Source: Diplocarpon mali (Eukaryota > Ascomycota > Leotiomycetes > Helotiales > Drepanopezizaceae). Taken from it: 23,803 nt of DNA. The stretch covers positions 1 to 23,803 of the forward strand of contig JAENRP010000501.1 in assembly GCA_024741835.1 (NCBI GenBank), written 5' to 3'. Both the position numbers and the translations under genes were made by a program. Shown here piece after piece: positions 10,301-20,415 of the stretch. The notes beneath the pieces were generated by a model. The model saw only the letters and a list, made by a program, of their open reading frames with translations. It searched no databases and was not told where the DNA came from. How positions within the stretch are numbered: position 1 is the first letter of the stretch; each line of letters starts with the position of its first letter.

Positions 10301-12565
10301 AAGTCCTAGCCCGCGGGTATAAAGAGCAAGAAGCTAATAGATTAAGGTAAAGAATATATATTTATTAAGTATATTAAATAGATAATAAAGCAATAGATAG
10401 TATATGCGCTAGATCTAAGGCAAGTAATTATATCCTTAGTAATTAAGTTTAACAAATTTCAAAATAGGAGAGAGCTATCTTTAAAGCTTTATATACTTAA
10501 AGATTTATAAGGTATACCACTTAATAGTAATACTATTAAGCTAAACTAATAACCCCTTTCTCTTAGCTTAAGCATATTAAGTATACCTGCTGATTAACGA
10601 CCTACTAATCGCCTAAAGGCCGAATAGACTATTCCTATTATTTGTAAACTGCTTAAAGTATAGAATAACTTTGATATTATTATCCCTTTAATTAAAGTAC
10701 CTATAGTAAAGGATATTCTCGAAATAAGTATAAGTAATAATAAGCCTTTACTATTAGAAAACAGTTCCTTAGATAATAAGCCTATAGAACCTATAGCCGA
10801 ACCTACGCCTTTAAAGAGAAATAGAGACCTAGAACTAGAAGATACCTTAAACAAATGTAAGTCTAAGTGTATTTAAGCCATAATAGCATATAAGATCTAT
10901 AAGCTTAAACTTTAATAAAGCTTTAATAAAGATAATACATTTTTAGCTATTAAAGGGATAATAAAAATCTCTCTTCTAAAGATGTATAATAAAGCTATTA
11001 ATAATCTAAAGAATAAAGTAGTATAAAGTAAGGCAATCTAAAAGGAGATAAGCTCTCTTATTGTAAATAGTATATAGATAAAGGAACCGATATTAAAAGA
11101 TGTAAACCTAGTATTAATAAAATGGGTCTTTATAATCAAAATATATATAGATAGAACCCTAGAGTATTATAAGGCAAGGCTTATAGCTAAGGGCTTCTCC
11201 TAATAGTATAGAAAAGACTACTTCGACATATTTGCGCTAATAGTTCGTATGGACACCCTTTATATATTTATAGCGATAGTAGCTGCTAAGGACCTTGAAT
11301 GCAAATAGTATGATATTAAAAATGCATTTACTAAAGTAATTATAAAGGAATGGATTTTTCTCTCCTAACCTAATAGTATTCCTATACGTATTAGCCACTC
11401 TCTTTGTATACTTTATAGTATCTATAGGCTTAAATAATCAGCCTATGATTAGAACCTCTTATATAGCTCTACTTTAGTGGAAATGGGATTTGTTTAAAGC
11501 TTAGCTAACCCTTATTTATTTACCTATGCTAAGCGTAGAATCAAGTTACTATTATATATCGATAATATTACTATAGCTGCAAAGACAACTACTTAATTAG
11601 ATTAGTTCTTTATAATAATTCGGAAACGTTTTAATACTAAGGATCTAAGGGGAATTTATAAGATCCTTAGCATCTGTATCATAAGGAACCGCTCTACTTA
11701 AGAACTCTAGTTAAACTAAAAGCAGTATATTAAGAAGATCCTAGATCAAATAAGACTCTTCGCTTATGCTCCCAACTTTAAGCCAAAGCGTACTCCAATT
11801 AAAGGAAAGTATAACAAATTAGAGCCTGCTAATAAAAATAAGTAGAAAGGAGATTTAAAGAAGTACTAATTGGATATTAGAGCAATTATATATACTATAG
11901 TATATATAAGACCAAATATTGCCTTTATTATTAAGCAACTTAATCAGAACCTAAAGGATCCGATAATTCAATATAAGAATGTAGTCAAGCGACTTAAAAG
12001 GTACCTTCGATTGATAATTATATAAAAGGTAAGATATAAACTAACGATATATATAAGCGTAAAGCTTAAGGTATATATCAATTCTAATTAGGCAAATATA
12101 AAAGGTTAGAAAAGTATATCTAAAAGCGTAGTAATACTATATAGCAGACCTATATTATAAGGAAGTAGGAAGTAGAAATCAATAGCTACTGCAAGCATTA
12201 AGGTAAAATATATATTAATATTATTAAATTGCAAGCAAGGATTATAAATTGCCTAAGTTCTAAAAGATATAAGTTTTACTAAGTATATTAAATAAGATAG
12301 GAACTGTATTAATCTTTAAGCAGATAATATAAAGGCGATTGCACTTATAAAAAATCTACACTTGCATAAGCAATTAAAATATATTAATATTACCTACTAC
12401 TTTATCTACAACCTTATTATAAAGAACAAGTTATTAATCACTTATATCCTAACCGATCGAATAGTAGCAGATAGATTTACAAAGCTACTAAAGACAGTTG
12501 CAAAGTTCAAAGCGTTCAAAGATATACTAAGGTTATAAAAGATAGTAAGGGCTTAGCAGGCTTAA
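7382..12565 (+). pseudogene. Copia-1 Gag-Pol polyprotein relic (copy B)
   Basis: Complete Ty1/copia polyprotein in one continuous frame of 1,728 codons ending at TAA 12563, with many internal stops. Gag leads to a CCHC zinc motif at codon 283 (TGC at 8228). The aspartic protease has W at codon 388 and its catalytic Asp decayed to Asn at codon 391. A repeat-coded peptide follows (codons 508-694), then the GAG-pre-integrase zinc region near 9580-9730, the integrase core from about 9800, RT with KWVF at 11120-11131 and box YIDN at 11555-11566 (YVDD expected), and RNase H near 12080-12260. ATG at 7382 is preferred over 7376 because copy C has ACG at the latter. Gag-Pol in one frame is normal for copia elements. 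No frameshift is visible; the damage is almost all C-to-T or G-to-A. Confidence 0.92.
8903..9463 (+). repeat. In-frame minisatellite of copia-1 copy B
   Basis: Same array as in copy A with two more units. After a long first unit (8903-8992), ten full units run 8993-9436 with lengths 39, 48, 39, 48, 39, 48, 39, 48, 48 and 48 bp (444 bp, 148 codons), then a partial unit. The peptide core is T-[LP]-K-[LP]-x-x-Q-V, followed by a 5- or 8-residue tail. Adjacent 87-bp pairs at about 9032-9118 and 9119-9205 are most alike and account for the difference from copy A. The array sits between protease and integrase, in place of the usual linker. Confidence 0.92.
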
Positions 12566-12858
12566 GGACGACTCCTAGGCCTGCCCTATAAGTTAGGTTA
12601 TATAATCTTATAAAGGAAAGTTTTTAAATCGACTCTTAGGCCTAGACTGCGAGTTAAGTCATATAGTCTTATAAAGGAATATCTTTTAGGAAATTTAACT
12701 CCTAGTCCTACCCTACGAGTAGGGTTAGTAATTTTAATAAAGGTTGCTATTAATTGATTGTTTTTAATTTAAAGAGATACCTAAGAGTTGGATTAGCGCA
12801 AAAGGATAGTTATTATTTTCCTAACTGCAAGTTAATCAGAATAAGGTCTGAGTAAGGG
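12566..12858 (+). repeat. 3' non-coding tract with three repeat units (copy B)
   Basis: Three units start near 12570, 12631 and 12697, with cores such as ACTCCTAGGCCTGCCC and GACTCTTAGGCCTAGAC ending in AAGT or GAGT. They match the tract in copy A apart from single-base indels. The element then becomes AT-rich until AGTAAGGG at 12851-12858, a purine run directly before the 3' LTR that fits a polypurine tract. Confidence 0.7.
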
Positions 12859-13052
12859 TATTAAGATAAGTAATACAGCTATCACTCTAATATATTATCA
12901 TATGACCTTACTGCTTAGTTAGTAGGATATTAATACATATATAGCTATAAGGAAGAAAAGGGTAACCTTCCTTCCTTAACTCTTACTAATATATCGACTA
13001 TCGACCTTTGAAGCCTCCTTTACCTACTGCGCCGACTCACTTAAGCTCAATA
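12859..13052 (+). repeat. 3' LTR of copia-1 copy B (194 bp)
   Basis: Pairs with the 5' LTR at 6782. It starts TATTAAGATAAG and ends CTTAAGCTCAATA. Differences from the 5' LTR are mainly transitions, so LTR divergence reflects RIP and cannot be used to date the insertion. Confidence 0.93.
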
Positions 13053-13057
13053 AACTC
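13053..13057. repeat. Target-site duplication AACTC, right copy
   Basis: Identical to 6777-6781 and directly follows the 3' LTR. Copia-2 copy E resumes in frame at 13058. Confidence 0.9.
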
Positions 13058-16000
13058 TTACTTTAAGGCCTAGTATCTATTTTAAAGTATGATATTATAC
13101 CTTTCGATAAGGCTATTTAATCTTAAATAAGGCTTTAGTACTATAATATACTACGCTAAAGCAAGACTAAAAGAACTAATACTTAATAATAGATCTAAAA
13201 GTAGTAAGAGGCATATTGCCTAATAAAGTAATATAATCTTCTTAAGATTAAAGGAAGATTAAGAGTAATTGACTTTTTAAACTTAATTATAATAAAGATT
13301 AATCTAAGTTAAGGGATCTACTTAAAGGAGGAAATAATTATTAATAAGCAAATAGGAACCTTATATAAGTATAACCTAATATAGCTAAGCCGCGCCTTAG
13401 TAGGTATTAAATCTAATAGAGCGATTAATAATAAAGGGCTAGCAGTTTTTACTACTTAAGAGTCTTTCCTAAATGCCGAAACCCCTCTATAGGCTTTAGC
13501 AAATAGTTCTTAAAATCGCTCTATAAGCTTTAGAAGGGAGATTAGGCCTAAGTGCCCTTATAAAGGCTCTACCAATTACTATTAAAAGCCCTAGGACTAT
13601 TAGAAACTATTATATACTATAAATAGGCGCAAGGAAAATATAAAGGTTCTCCCTTTATAAAAGGAGGTCTTATAAATATAAAAGGCGTTAAATGCAAAAG
13701 ACTAGTTTAAAGGTCTTTAAGCATAGCTTAAGGAGAATAATATTATAGTAATAGTAATTGATAAATTTAAAGGAAAAGCTTTAGGCTTTAAGGAGAATGG
13801 TTTAAGTAAAAGGGAGAACTTACTAGTCTTTATAATAATAGATCCCTTTGCCTTTAACGCCTTTAAAGAATCGTTTAATATCTACTACCTCTTTAAGCTA
13901 AAACGCTACTCGCTTTCCTTAAGTATACTCCTTAATAATTGCGCAGCTACTCATATTATTAATTTAAAGGATTTACTTATCGTAAGCACCTTTAAGCCTT
14001 TTAGCAACTTATAATAATATATTAAAGTAAGTACCTTAAGACTTTTAATTATTAGGAAAGGTAATAGATATATAGTAGACTCTCTTTTATAGCGTAACAG
14101 CTCTCTTATAAGGATAATGCTATATAATATGGCTATTATAAAGGAGTTTACTATTAATATTATCTTAAAGAGGCTCTTTATAAACAAGGGTTTTTAATAC
14201 TCTAAGGTAGACCTTACTTTATACTTTAAAAGTATTGCAGATTCTATAAAGCAAGCTTAATTAAAGTATTACTATAATCTCGTTTTCTTTAAATATAAGC
14301 CTATTAACTATTTAGATCTTTTAAATATACTTTAATATAACTTCTCTACTTTAATAGTATTCTTTATAGCTAAGATAATGCTTTATAATAGGTTCTAATC
14401 TAGCTATATACCTATTAAGGTATAGGATGATAATGTATATACGTAGCACCTTTGCGCTAGCTACTTAGGCGTAAAGGCTCTTTAAGTGCTAGTTAAGTGC
14501 GCTAAGGGAGTGAAGATCAAGGGAATATAGAGGCTAGAGTGCCTTGCATATGCAGTTGCGTTTACTAAGCAAGTTATTTCTTATACTACCTTTAAGAACC
14601 GATCTTTAAAGTCCTTCTTTAGGATCTCTTAGGATCTCTTTAACTTTTTAAATAACTTATATAATAGCTGCTTATAGGTTCTTTTAATTAAAGATAAGTA
14701 TAGTAGTATACTTTAGACGTTCCTATTAAGATCGAAGGGTAGAGACGTAGTTATAAAGGTCCTTTAGGCCTTTAAAGCATAAGTGAAACGCTAATATAGG
14801 CTTTCTATTTGTAAGATTAGGTAAGATAATAATACTTTAATAATCTCCTTAAGGGAAGACTCTCTTATAGAGTACTAAAGATAGGTAAAAGAGGAGGGAA
14901 TCGATTTAAAGCTTACTTCTACTTATATATACTAACCTAATAGAGGCGCGAAGCAAGTAAGAAGAGAGTTGATTAAACGCTCTATTAAAATAAGGATCTA
15001 CGCTAGGCTTTTAGCAAGCCTTTAGCTAAAGGTTATAAAGGCTGCTATATACCTTTATAATATCTCTTTACTCGCTAGGAAGAAGATGATCTTATTAAGC
15101 GAGGCTTTTTATAATTAATTTAAGTAGTATTTTCGATTCTATAAGCTGCTACTTATTAAGCAGATAATAGTAAGCTTAAAGCTCAATTAAAGTCGCATTT
15201 ATATATATAGCGCTTGCGTATACCCTTTAATTAGGAAGAGGAAGGTAGGAAGGGACCGCCGAACCTTTAAAATTAAATTATAAAGGTACTTGGGTTATTT
15301 AGTTAGATATATTACCTTTAATATTTATAAAATCTAGATTCTTATACTTTAGCAAGTAATAATAATTTATAATATCAAATTCGATAAGTCTCTCTTTTAT
15401 AGTCCAAAAGCTAAGCGCGCAAACCCTATATCGCGCTAGGAACTTAAGACAACCCTCTAATTAATTAAAGAGGGAGAGGGAGCTTAAGACGCTAAGTTCA
15501 AAGGCATTTTCGAAGAATTAAAGCTTATTATAAGGCTGAACGCAATCGCTGCAGAAAAAGCCGCTATATAGGAAGAGCCTATATTATAAACTAATGCTAC
15601 TCTATAGCCTTTAACTAATGATATAAAAGGCCTTAACTTAAATCCAAATTCTTTAAAAGACCCGCTTAGAAACTTAAGAGTAGAAGCAAGCGAATTAGAA
15701 GCCACTTCGCTAGTCTTTAAAAAGGCAAATAGCAATTAGAGCTTAGGGGTAATAATTCCTTATAAAGGCCTTACTAAAGAAGGAATTATAAACGACTTTA
15801 AAGGAGTCTTTAAAGATAAGTTCTATAAGGCGATTAGTAGATCTTTAGCTACTATTTTATATAAGAATAGAGATGGCTTAAGGGTTTTAAGATAGAGTTT
15901 TCGATTATAAAGGTAGGCCTTAGTAAACTCTAGTAAAAGGCTAAAGGCACTACTACTAAGATCTAGGAGAAGCTTTAATAGTCTTATAAGAAGCGACTTA

Positions 16001-17992
16001 ATAAAAGGAGCAGGCCTTAATAATATAATACCTTAAGTTATAATACTAGCTTAAAGACTTTAAACTTAAAAGATAGAGCTACTTAAACTCTTAAAGGAAC
16101 TTCTAATAATAATAAAAATAGAAGAAGAGACTTATAGAGAAAAGCGCAAAGAGGAACTCCCTCTTCTTAAGTAAAAGAGGATGAGACGCTTAAGCGTTAA
16201 GCAATAAGAGACTTTAAAAGTATATACTACTACTTTAAAGTATATACTCTTTTAAAGCAATATTGATTTACCTTACTCCTTATATATATAGGAGTTTATA
16301 TTAACCTTTTAAGCGAACAAATAGATAAGGGAGGATAAGAAGGACTATTTAATAATTTATATAATTATTAAAGCTGCAGTTAATAATTAGGTAAAGGATA
16401 AAGCGCAGTCTCTTAACCGCTTATAGCACTAAGGCTTTCTACTAAAGCCTTCGAAAGGATGGCTAGACCTAGAGAAGCACCCTTTTAGTAAACGATTTAA
16501 GGAAAGAGGACGCTAGGAGATTAGGAATCTAAAATCTTAAAGTTATTAGAAAATCGTATAAAAGGATTATTTAAAGCCCTTGCCGATACTATTAAAATGG
16601 GTTTTTACCTATAAGGTTAATAGCTTTAGCAAGCTTTTAAAGTGCCAATTATAGCTAATTATATAAGGGGATCTTTAAGATAAAGCTTTAATTTTCTTAA
16701 CTTACGCAGCTACGCTTATAATAAGGTCTTTTAAAGTACTAATAGCGCTTGCTGTATACTTTAATATAGAAGTAAAGTAGTTCGATATTATTAATGCGTT
16801 TATTAATACTCTTAAAGACCTAAGGAGTGCTTTAGTCATATACTTCCTATTAGATGGCTTTAAGCGCCCTAGTATAGTAGTAGAACTGGACCGCGCGCTT
16901 TATAGGCTGAAAGACTCTTTGGCGCTATAGTATAGGAACTTCGTAAGAACGCTTAAGGGCCTTTAACTTAAGCTATTAGGCGAGGAGTCTTATATTTTTA
17001 TAATAAAGGATTATATAGTCTTTATAGCGTTTTATATTAATAATATTTAAGTATTATATAAGGCCTTTAACTTAGATCAAGCGATTCGTCTAATTAAAGA
17101 CTTAAAGAGGGCATATAAGCTTACTATTATAAGAGATATCTCTTAGTTCTTTAAAGTAAGGATTATTTAAAATAAGAAGGTAAAGAGGGTCTCCTTAGTT
17201 TATAATACCTATATTAAGAAGATCGCTTAAAAGTTCGGAGCTAATATAAGGAGAGTGCTTAATACTTTACTATTAAAGAAGGAGTTTATTAAGAACTTAA
17301 GGTAAGCTTTTTTAAAAAAGGTAAAGGAGTATTAAAAGAAAATAGGCTTTATTCTTTATATAGTAATTATAATACGCTTAGATATTGCGTTCGCAGCCTT
17401 TTAATTATCTTTCTTTTTAACTAATCTAAGCTTTAAGTACCTCTTAGCCGAGGATTAGACGCTTTAATACTTATATAATATATGCTTCTTAGGAATTGCC
17501 TATAGTTTTAAGGCTAAGGAATACTAATTGGTTATATCTTTAGATGCTTCTTTTAAAGATGATTAAGAGACTTGCAGATCCTCTTAAGGATATGTCTTCT
17601 TCCTATTTAAAGGACTGATTATTTAAAAAGCGAATTGCTAAGCGACTATTACGCTCTCTTTTACTAAAGTAGAACTCTATAGCATAGTTTCTATTACAAA
17701 GGAGATAATAGTTATAAAATGCCTTTTTAAGAAGATTCGTATAGACTCCCTCTTTAAATAGAATATATATTATAATAACTAATAGACGATTTAGCTAATT
17801 ATTATAAAGAATAAGAAGATTAAGATAAGCCTTTAATATATCGAAATTAGTAGTATATAGATCTGCTAAAAGTACTAAAGAGAAAGCTTTTAGATAATCT
17901 ACCTTCCTACTAAAGAGATATACGCAGATAGGCTTATTAAGAACCTAGATTATTAAAAGTTTAAAAGCTTTATTTATTTATTAAACCTCTAA
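13058..17992 (+). pseudogene. Copia-2 polyprotein relic (copy E), main segment
   Basis: Continuation of the copia-2 frame. With the first segment it gives 1,821 codons in one register ending at TAA 17990. Domains in order are the Gag zinc motif (CPxKGSTN at 13553), protease motif N-N-C-A-A-T-H at 13934-13954 (Asp decayed to Asn), GAG-pre-integrase region near 14260-14560, integrase with RxDN near 14819-14830 and a Q-P-N block near 14930, KWVF of RT at 16595-16606, polymerase box YINN at 17033-17044, and RNase H starting D-A-S near 17543. The order is Ty1/copia. The protein is clearly unlike copia-1, so this is a separate family. Stops at Gln and Trp positions mark RIP. It is non-functional. 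The 5' end is missing and a 3' LTR is only tentative. Confidence 0.87.
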
Positions 17993-18179
17993 AGCTTTTA
18001 AATAATTGTTTAGCAACTTATACTTACTAATAAGTAGTTACTTATTATTAAAAGACTTATACTTATAAGCTCTTACTCTCTTATAATTATATTCATTTGT
18101 TTTCTTTTATAAAGCATACTATAGAAGCTTCTCCTTTTTTAAAATATAGAATAGGTAATATTCCTAAGCTACTATTACA
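17993..18179 (+). repeat. Possible 3' LTR of copia-2
   Basis: The sequence after the copia-2 stop would be expected to hold its 3' LTR. A segment from 18007 starting TGTTTAGCAAC and ending CTATTACA at 18179 has TG...CA ends and internal short repeats (TTATACTTA twice). No second copy is in the window to confirm it, and the purine tract before it is not obvious, so the boundaries are guesses. Confidence 0.28.
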
Positions 18180-19472
18180 AGGCGCAACCCTCTTTTAGAT
18201 TCTCTTAACTAAGGCTAAGAGCTAAAACGCTATAGCTATAAGCTTTATATAAATCTCCTTTTAAAAGAGGCCTATTAGTACTCCCTTAGCCAAAGGCCTA
18301 CTAGCGAATATACTAACAATAGCAAGGGTAATAGCAGGAGGTGCGGCGATAAAGGCGGCAGGGGCAAGGGCGGCAGAGGCAAGGACAGGCGCGGCGACAG
18401 CAAGGGCTAAGGAGATAAATTGAGAGACTATAGTAGCGGCTGCGATAGCAAAGGCGGAGGGGATAAGAGCAGCAGCGATAGCAAGAGCAAATAGGTCTAA
18501 GCTAAAAGGGCTAAGAGCGAATAGGAACGGTACGCCAGGAGTAAGAGAGGCAGCGGCACTACTACTTATAAGAGTAGCAGGCCCTCTTAGCATTAGGGTC
18601 CGATCGCTTCTATCTTTTAAAATTAGCCTAGAACTTAATAAGATTTAATAAACGTACTATAGAAGCTTTAAAGCGCACCCTTTATTATATTAAGTAGTAG
18701 TACCACCTCCTCTTTAAAGGCACCGCAGGCGTAAGCCAATATAATAGCCTCTTAAGAGGTAAGGAAAGGGCCGCTAGCTTACTAATAGCTATTGCTTAAT
18801 ATAGTATAATAAATGTAATGCGTACTAAAGGTACTATTAAAGTACCGATAATTGAGATTACTAGTACTCTTATATACAATATAATGCATATATGCGTTAT
18901 TACACTCTATCGTAGGCTTAGGCATATAGCGCGCAGTAGGGGCAAGGCTCTTAGGTAGCGGTAGTAGCAAAGGCGGCAGCAGCAGTAGGGGCGATAGTAG
19001 CGGCGGCTTATTACTTAGCAGGCGCTAGGATAAGCGCACTAGGGTTATAGCTCCTAAGGGAGCGCTAGCAACCTAGCGCAAAGTTAGTATAACGCAAAGT
19101 ATAAGGACTCTAAAGGTCTTACTTTATAAGGGCGGCTAGGGCTATAATAAGTAGGAGTTCCTTCTATATTTAAAAAATTATTAATATAAAGACGATATTT
19201 TTAAATAATAAAGGAGGATTATTTTTAAAAGAAGGGAGAGAGAACCTCTATAATAGAAATACTTTATAAGAAGCCTAATAGAGCATTAGTATAGAATCGC
19301 AAAGATTCTTAAGAACACTTATTGCTTATAGTAACCCTTCTCATTTTAAAAGGAATGACCTTTAAAAGGGCAGTATATAAGATAAAGCCTCTTTTCTTTA
19401 CAACTGCCATTCTTTCTTTTATTTTATCTATATAGCTAAGCGATTCTAAAAGCATTGCCTAACTAAAGGGTA
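18180..19472. other. Less-mutated intervening region, no retroelement recognised
   Basis: About 1.3 kb that I cannot match to any of the three retroelement families. CpA and TpG are commoner here than in the flanks, GC content is higher in 18290-18600 and 18700-19130, and GCA/GCG triplet runs appear twice (18320-18580 and 18960-19010). A TATA-like TATATAAGATAAAG stretch at 19375-19388 precedes a pyrimidine-rich tract, which could be a promoter, but no gene follows. It may be single-copy host DNA caught between insertions, or an element present once. No rRNA, tRNA or protein gene is recognisable. Confidence 0.5.
18261..18648. other. Ala-codon-rich GC island, coding status unclear
   Basis: Biased, low-complexity stretch. 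The - strand carries an uninterrupted ATG-started frame of 110 codons (18593 to 18261), rich in Ala, Leu, Ile and Ser and hydrophobic enough to resemble membrane helices. The + strand carries a frame from 18265 to 18648, rich in Ala, Arg, Lys and Gly, broken once by TGA at 18421 (which could derive from CGA) and with no ATG. Openness on both strands follows from the GCA/GCG/AGG triplet bias, so neither is convincing as a gene. I recognise no family. It retains CA dinucleotides unlike the flanking retroelements. Confidence 0.4.
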
Positions 19473-19669
19473 TATTATATAAAATAAGCGGAGTCTCCAC
19501 TTATTCTAAAGACCCTCTATATGACTTTGCTAAGTTATAGACTCTCCCTTTTCTTTCCAAAGTCTCCTTACTATATATATATTAGATAATAATATAATTA
19601 ATCATCTTCCTCTACTTTTGCGAGCCTCTTAAGCGACCTAATGAAGGCCCTCCAGCCGACCGCACCATA
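19473..19669 (-). repeat. Truncated older gypsy LTR, reverse orientation
   Basis: Matches 5804-6000 of the other reverse LTR without indels at an offset of 13669. Differences are C-to-T or G-to-A; CACGTG at 5849 reads TATATG here at 19518, and the end CGTGCAG reads TATATAA. It is cut at CCATA (19665-19669) where the full LTR of element G begins. The rest should lie beyond the 3' end of G, outside the window. What precedes it at 19468 is unlike the internal start of G, so it is a 3' or solo LTR. Confidence 0.8.
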
Positions 19670-20118
19670 TAGAGGTATTAAGGCGAGGCTCAGAGATGCT
19701 TAAAGCGTTAGATATATTAAATAGAGTCTAGTGAAAAAAGATTAGATATATAAATGAAGTTTGCAAATAAGGTTCGATCGGAAAATAGAGATTTATTAAT
19801 TGAAAATGAAGGTCCTTTGAGTTATTATAAATACTTAAAAAGTCGGTTAAGAGCTTAAAGGGCCCTTTAGCCGGTTGTATATAAAGAGAAAGCATATTAA
19901 AGTGCTTATAGGGCTTATAACTATAGTGCGGTCAGCTAGAGGGCCTTTATTAGGTCGCTTAGGAGGCTTGTAGAAGTAGGGGAAGATAATTGATTGTATT
20001 ATTCTCTAGTATATATATGGTAAGGAGACTTCGGAAAGAAAAGGGAGAGTCTATGACTCAGCAGAGTCACGTGGAGGGTCTCCAGAATAAGTGGAGACTC
20101 CGCCCATTCTGCACGACA
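19670..20118 (+). repeat. 5' LTR of gypsy element G (449 bp)
   Basis: Starts TAGAGGTATTAAGG (expected TG start decayed) and ends CTGCACGACA. It contains a good TATA box TATATAAAG at 19878-19886. Downstream it holds TGACTCA (20054-20060), an inverted GAGTCA and an overlapping CACGTG (20068-20073). It keeps more TG and CA than the other two LTRs of the family, so it is the least mutated. Confidence 0.85.
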
Positions 20119-20415
20119 ATTATAGTATAATCTCTAAGATATAGAATAAAGTCTACTTTAGAATTTGCCGAATCTATATAAATAAGCAAGCTACTTACTT
20201 AAAGGATTATTATAGTTAAATAGAAGATACTACGCTAAGACTCGCTTTAATAAGGATACTTTAGATATAATAATAATACTTTATAAAATAACTTATATAA
20301 AGCAGATACTTTAAGATAAATAATCGAATAATATAATCTTAAAAGAATATTATATTAACCTTAGTTAGGACGAACCTTAATTACGCAATACCTAAAGATC
20401 CCAAATCTAATACTA
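20119..20415 (+). other. Leader of gypsy element G
   Basis: AT-rich stretch between LTR and the presumed Gag start. It should begin with the primer-binding site, but ATTATAGTATAATC matches no tRNA end that I can name. No other feature is seen. The Gag frame could start within it, further upstream than the ATG I chose. Confidence 0.45.

Larger units (their letters stand above)
6782..13052 (+). mobile_element. Complete copia-1 retrotransposon, copy B (6,271 bp)
   Basis: Full-length Ty1/copia element: 5' LTR, leader with four short repeats, single-frame Gag-Pol of 1,728 codons including the final stop, 3' non-coding repeats, purine tract and 3' LTR, bounded by a perfect 5-bp target duplication. 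The domain order protease, integrase, reverse transcriptase, RNase H identifies Ty1/copia, since Ty3/gypsy has integrase last. It is inserted in sense orientation into copia-2 copy E. It is heavily mutated by RIP and cannot make protein, so any movement would need enzymes supplied elsewhere. Confidence 0.93.

Noticed and set aside
13951..14187. Antisense hydrophobic frame of 78 codons
   Set aside because: It lies opposite the copia-2 protease region, where the + frame is contiguous with the rest of the polyprotein. The hydrophobicity arises from AT-rich codons.
15484..15735. Antisense frame of 83 codons
   Set aside because: It is opposite the copia-2 segment between integrase and RT, which continues in the + polyprotein frame with only RIP-type stops.
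18782..18970. Antisense frame of 62 codons
   Set aside because: Short, AT-rich and without recognisable motifs or a related copy. An open frame of this length is not evidence of a gene here.
19473..20118. DNA transposon or MITE with terminal inverted repeats of about 200 bp
   Set aside because: The inverted ends are two LTRs of one family in opposite orientation. The right part is a full LTR with TATA box directly followed by gypsy Gag, and the family also occurs as a 448-bp copy at 5804-6251 without inverted repeats.
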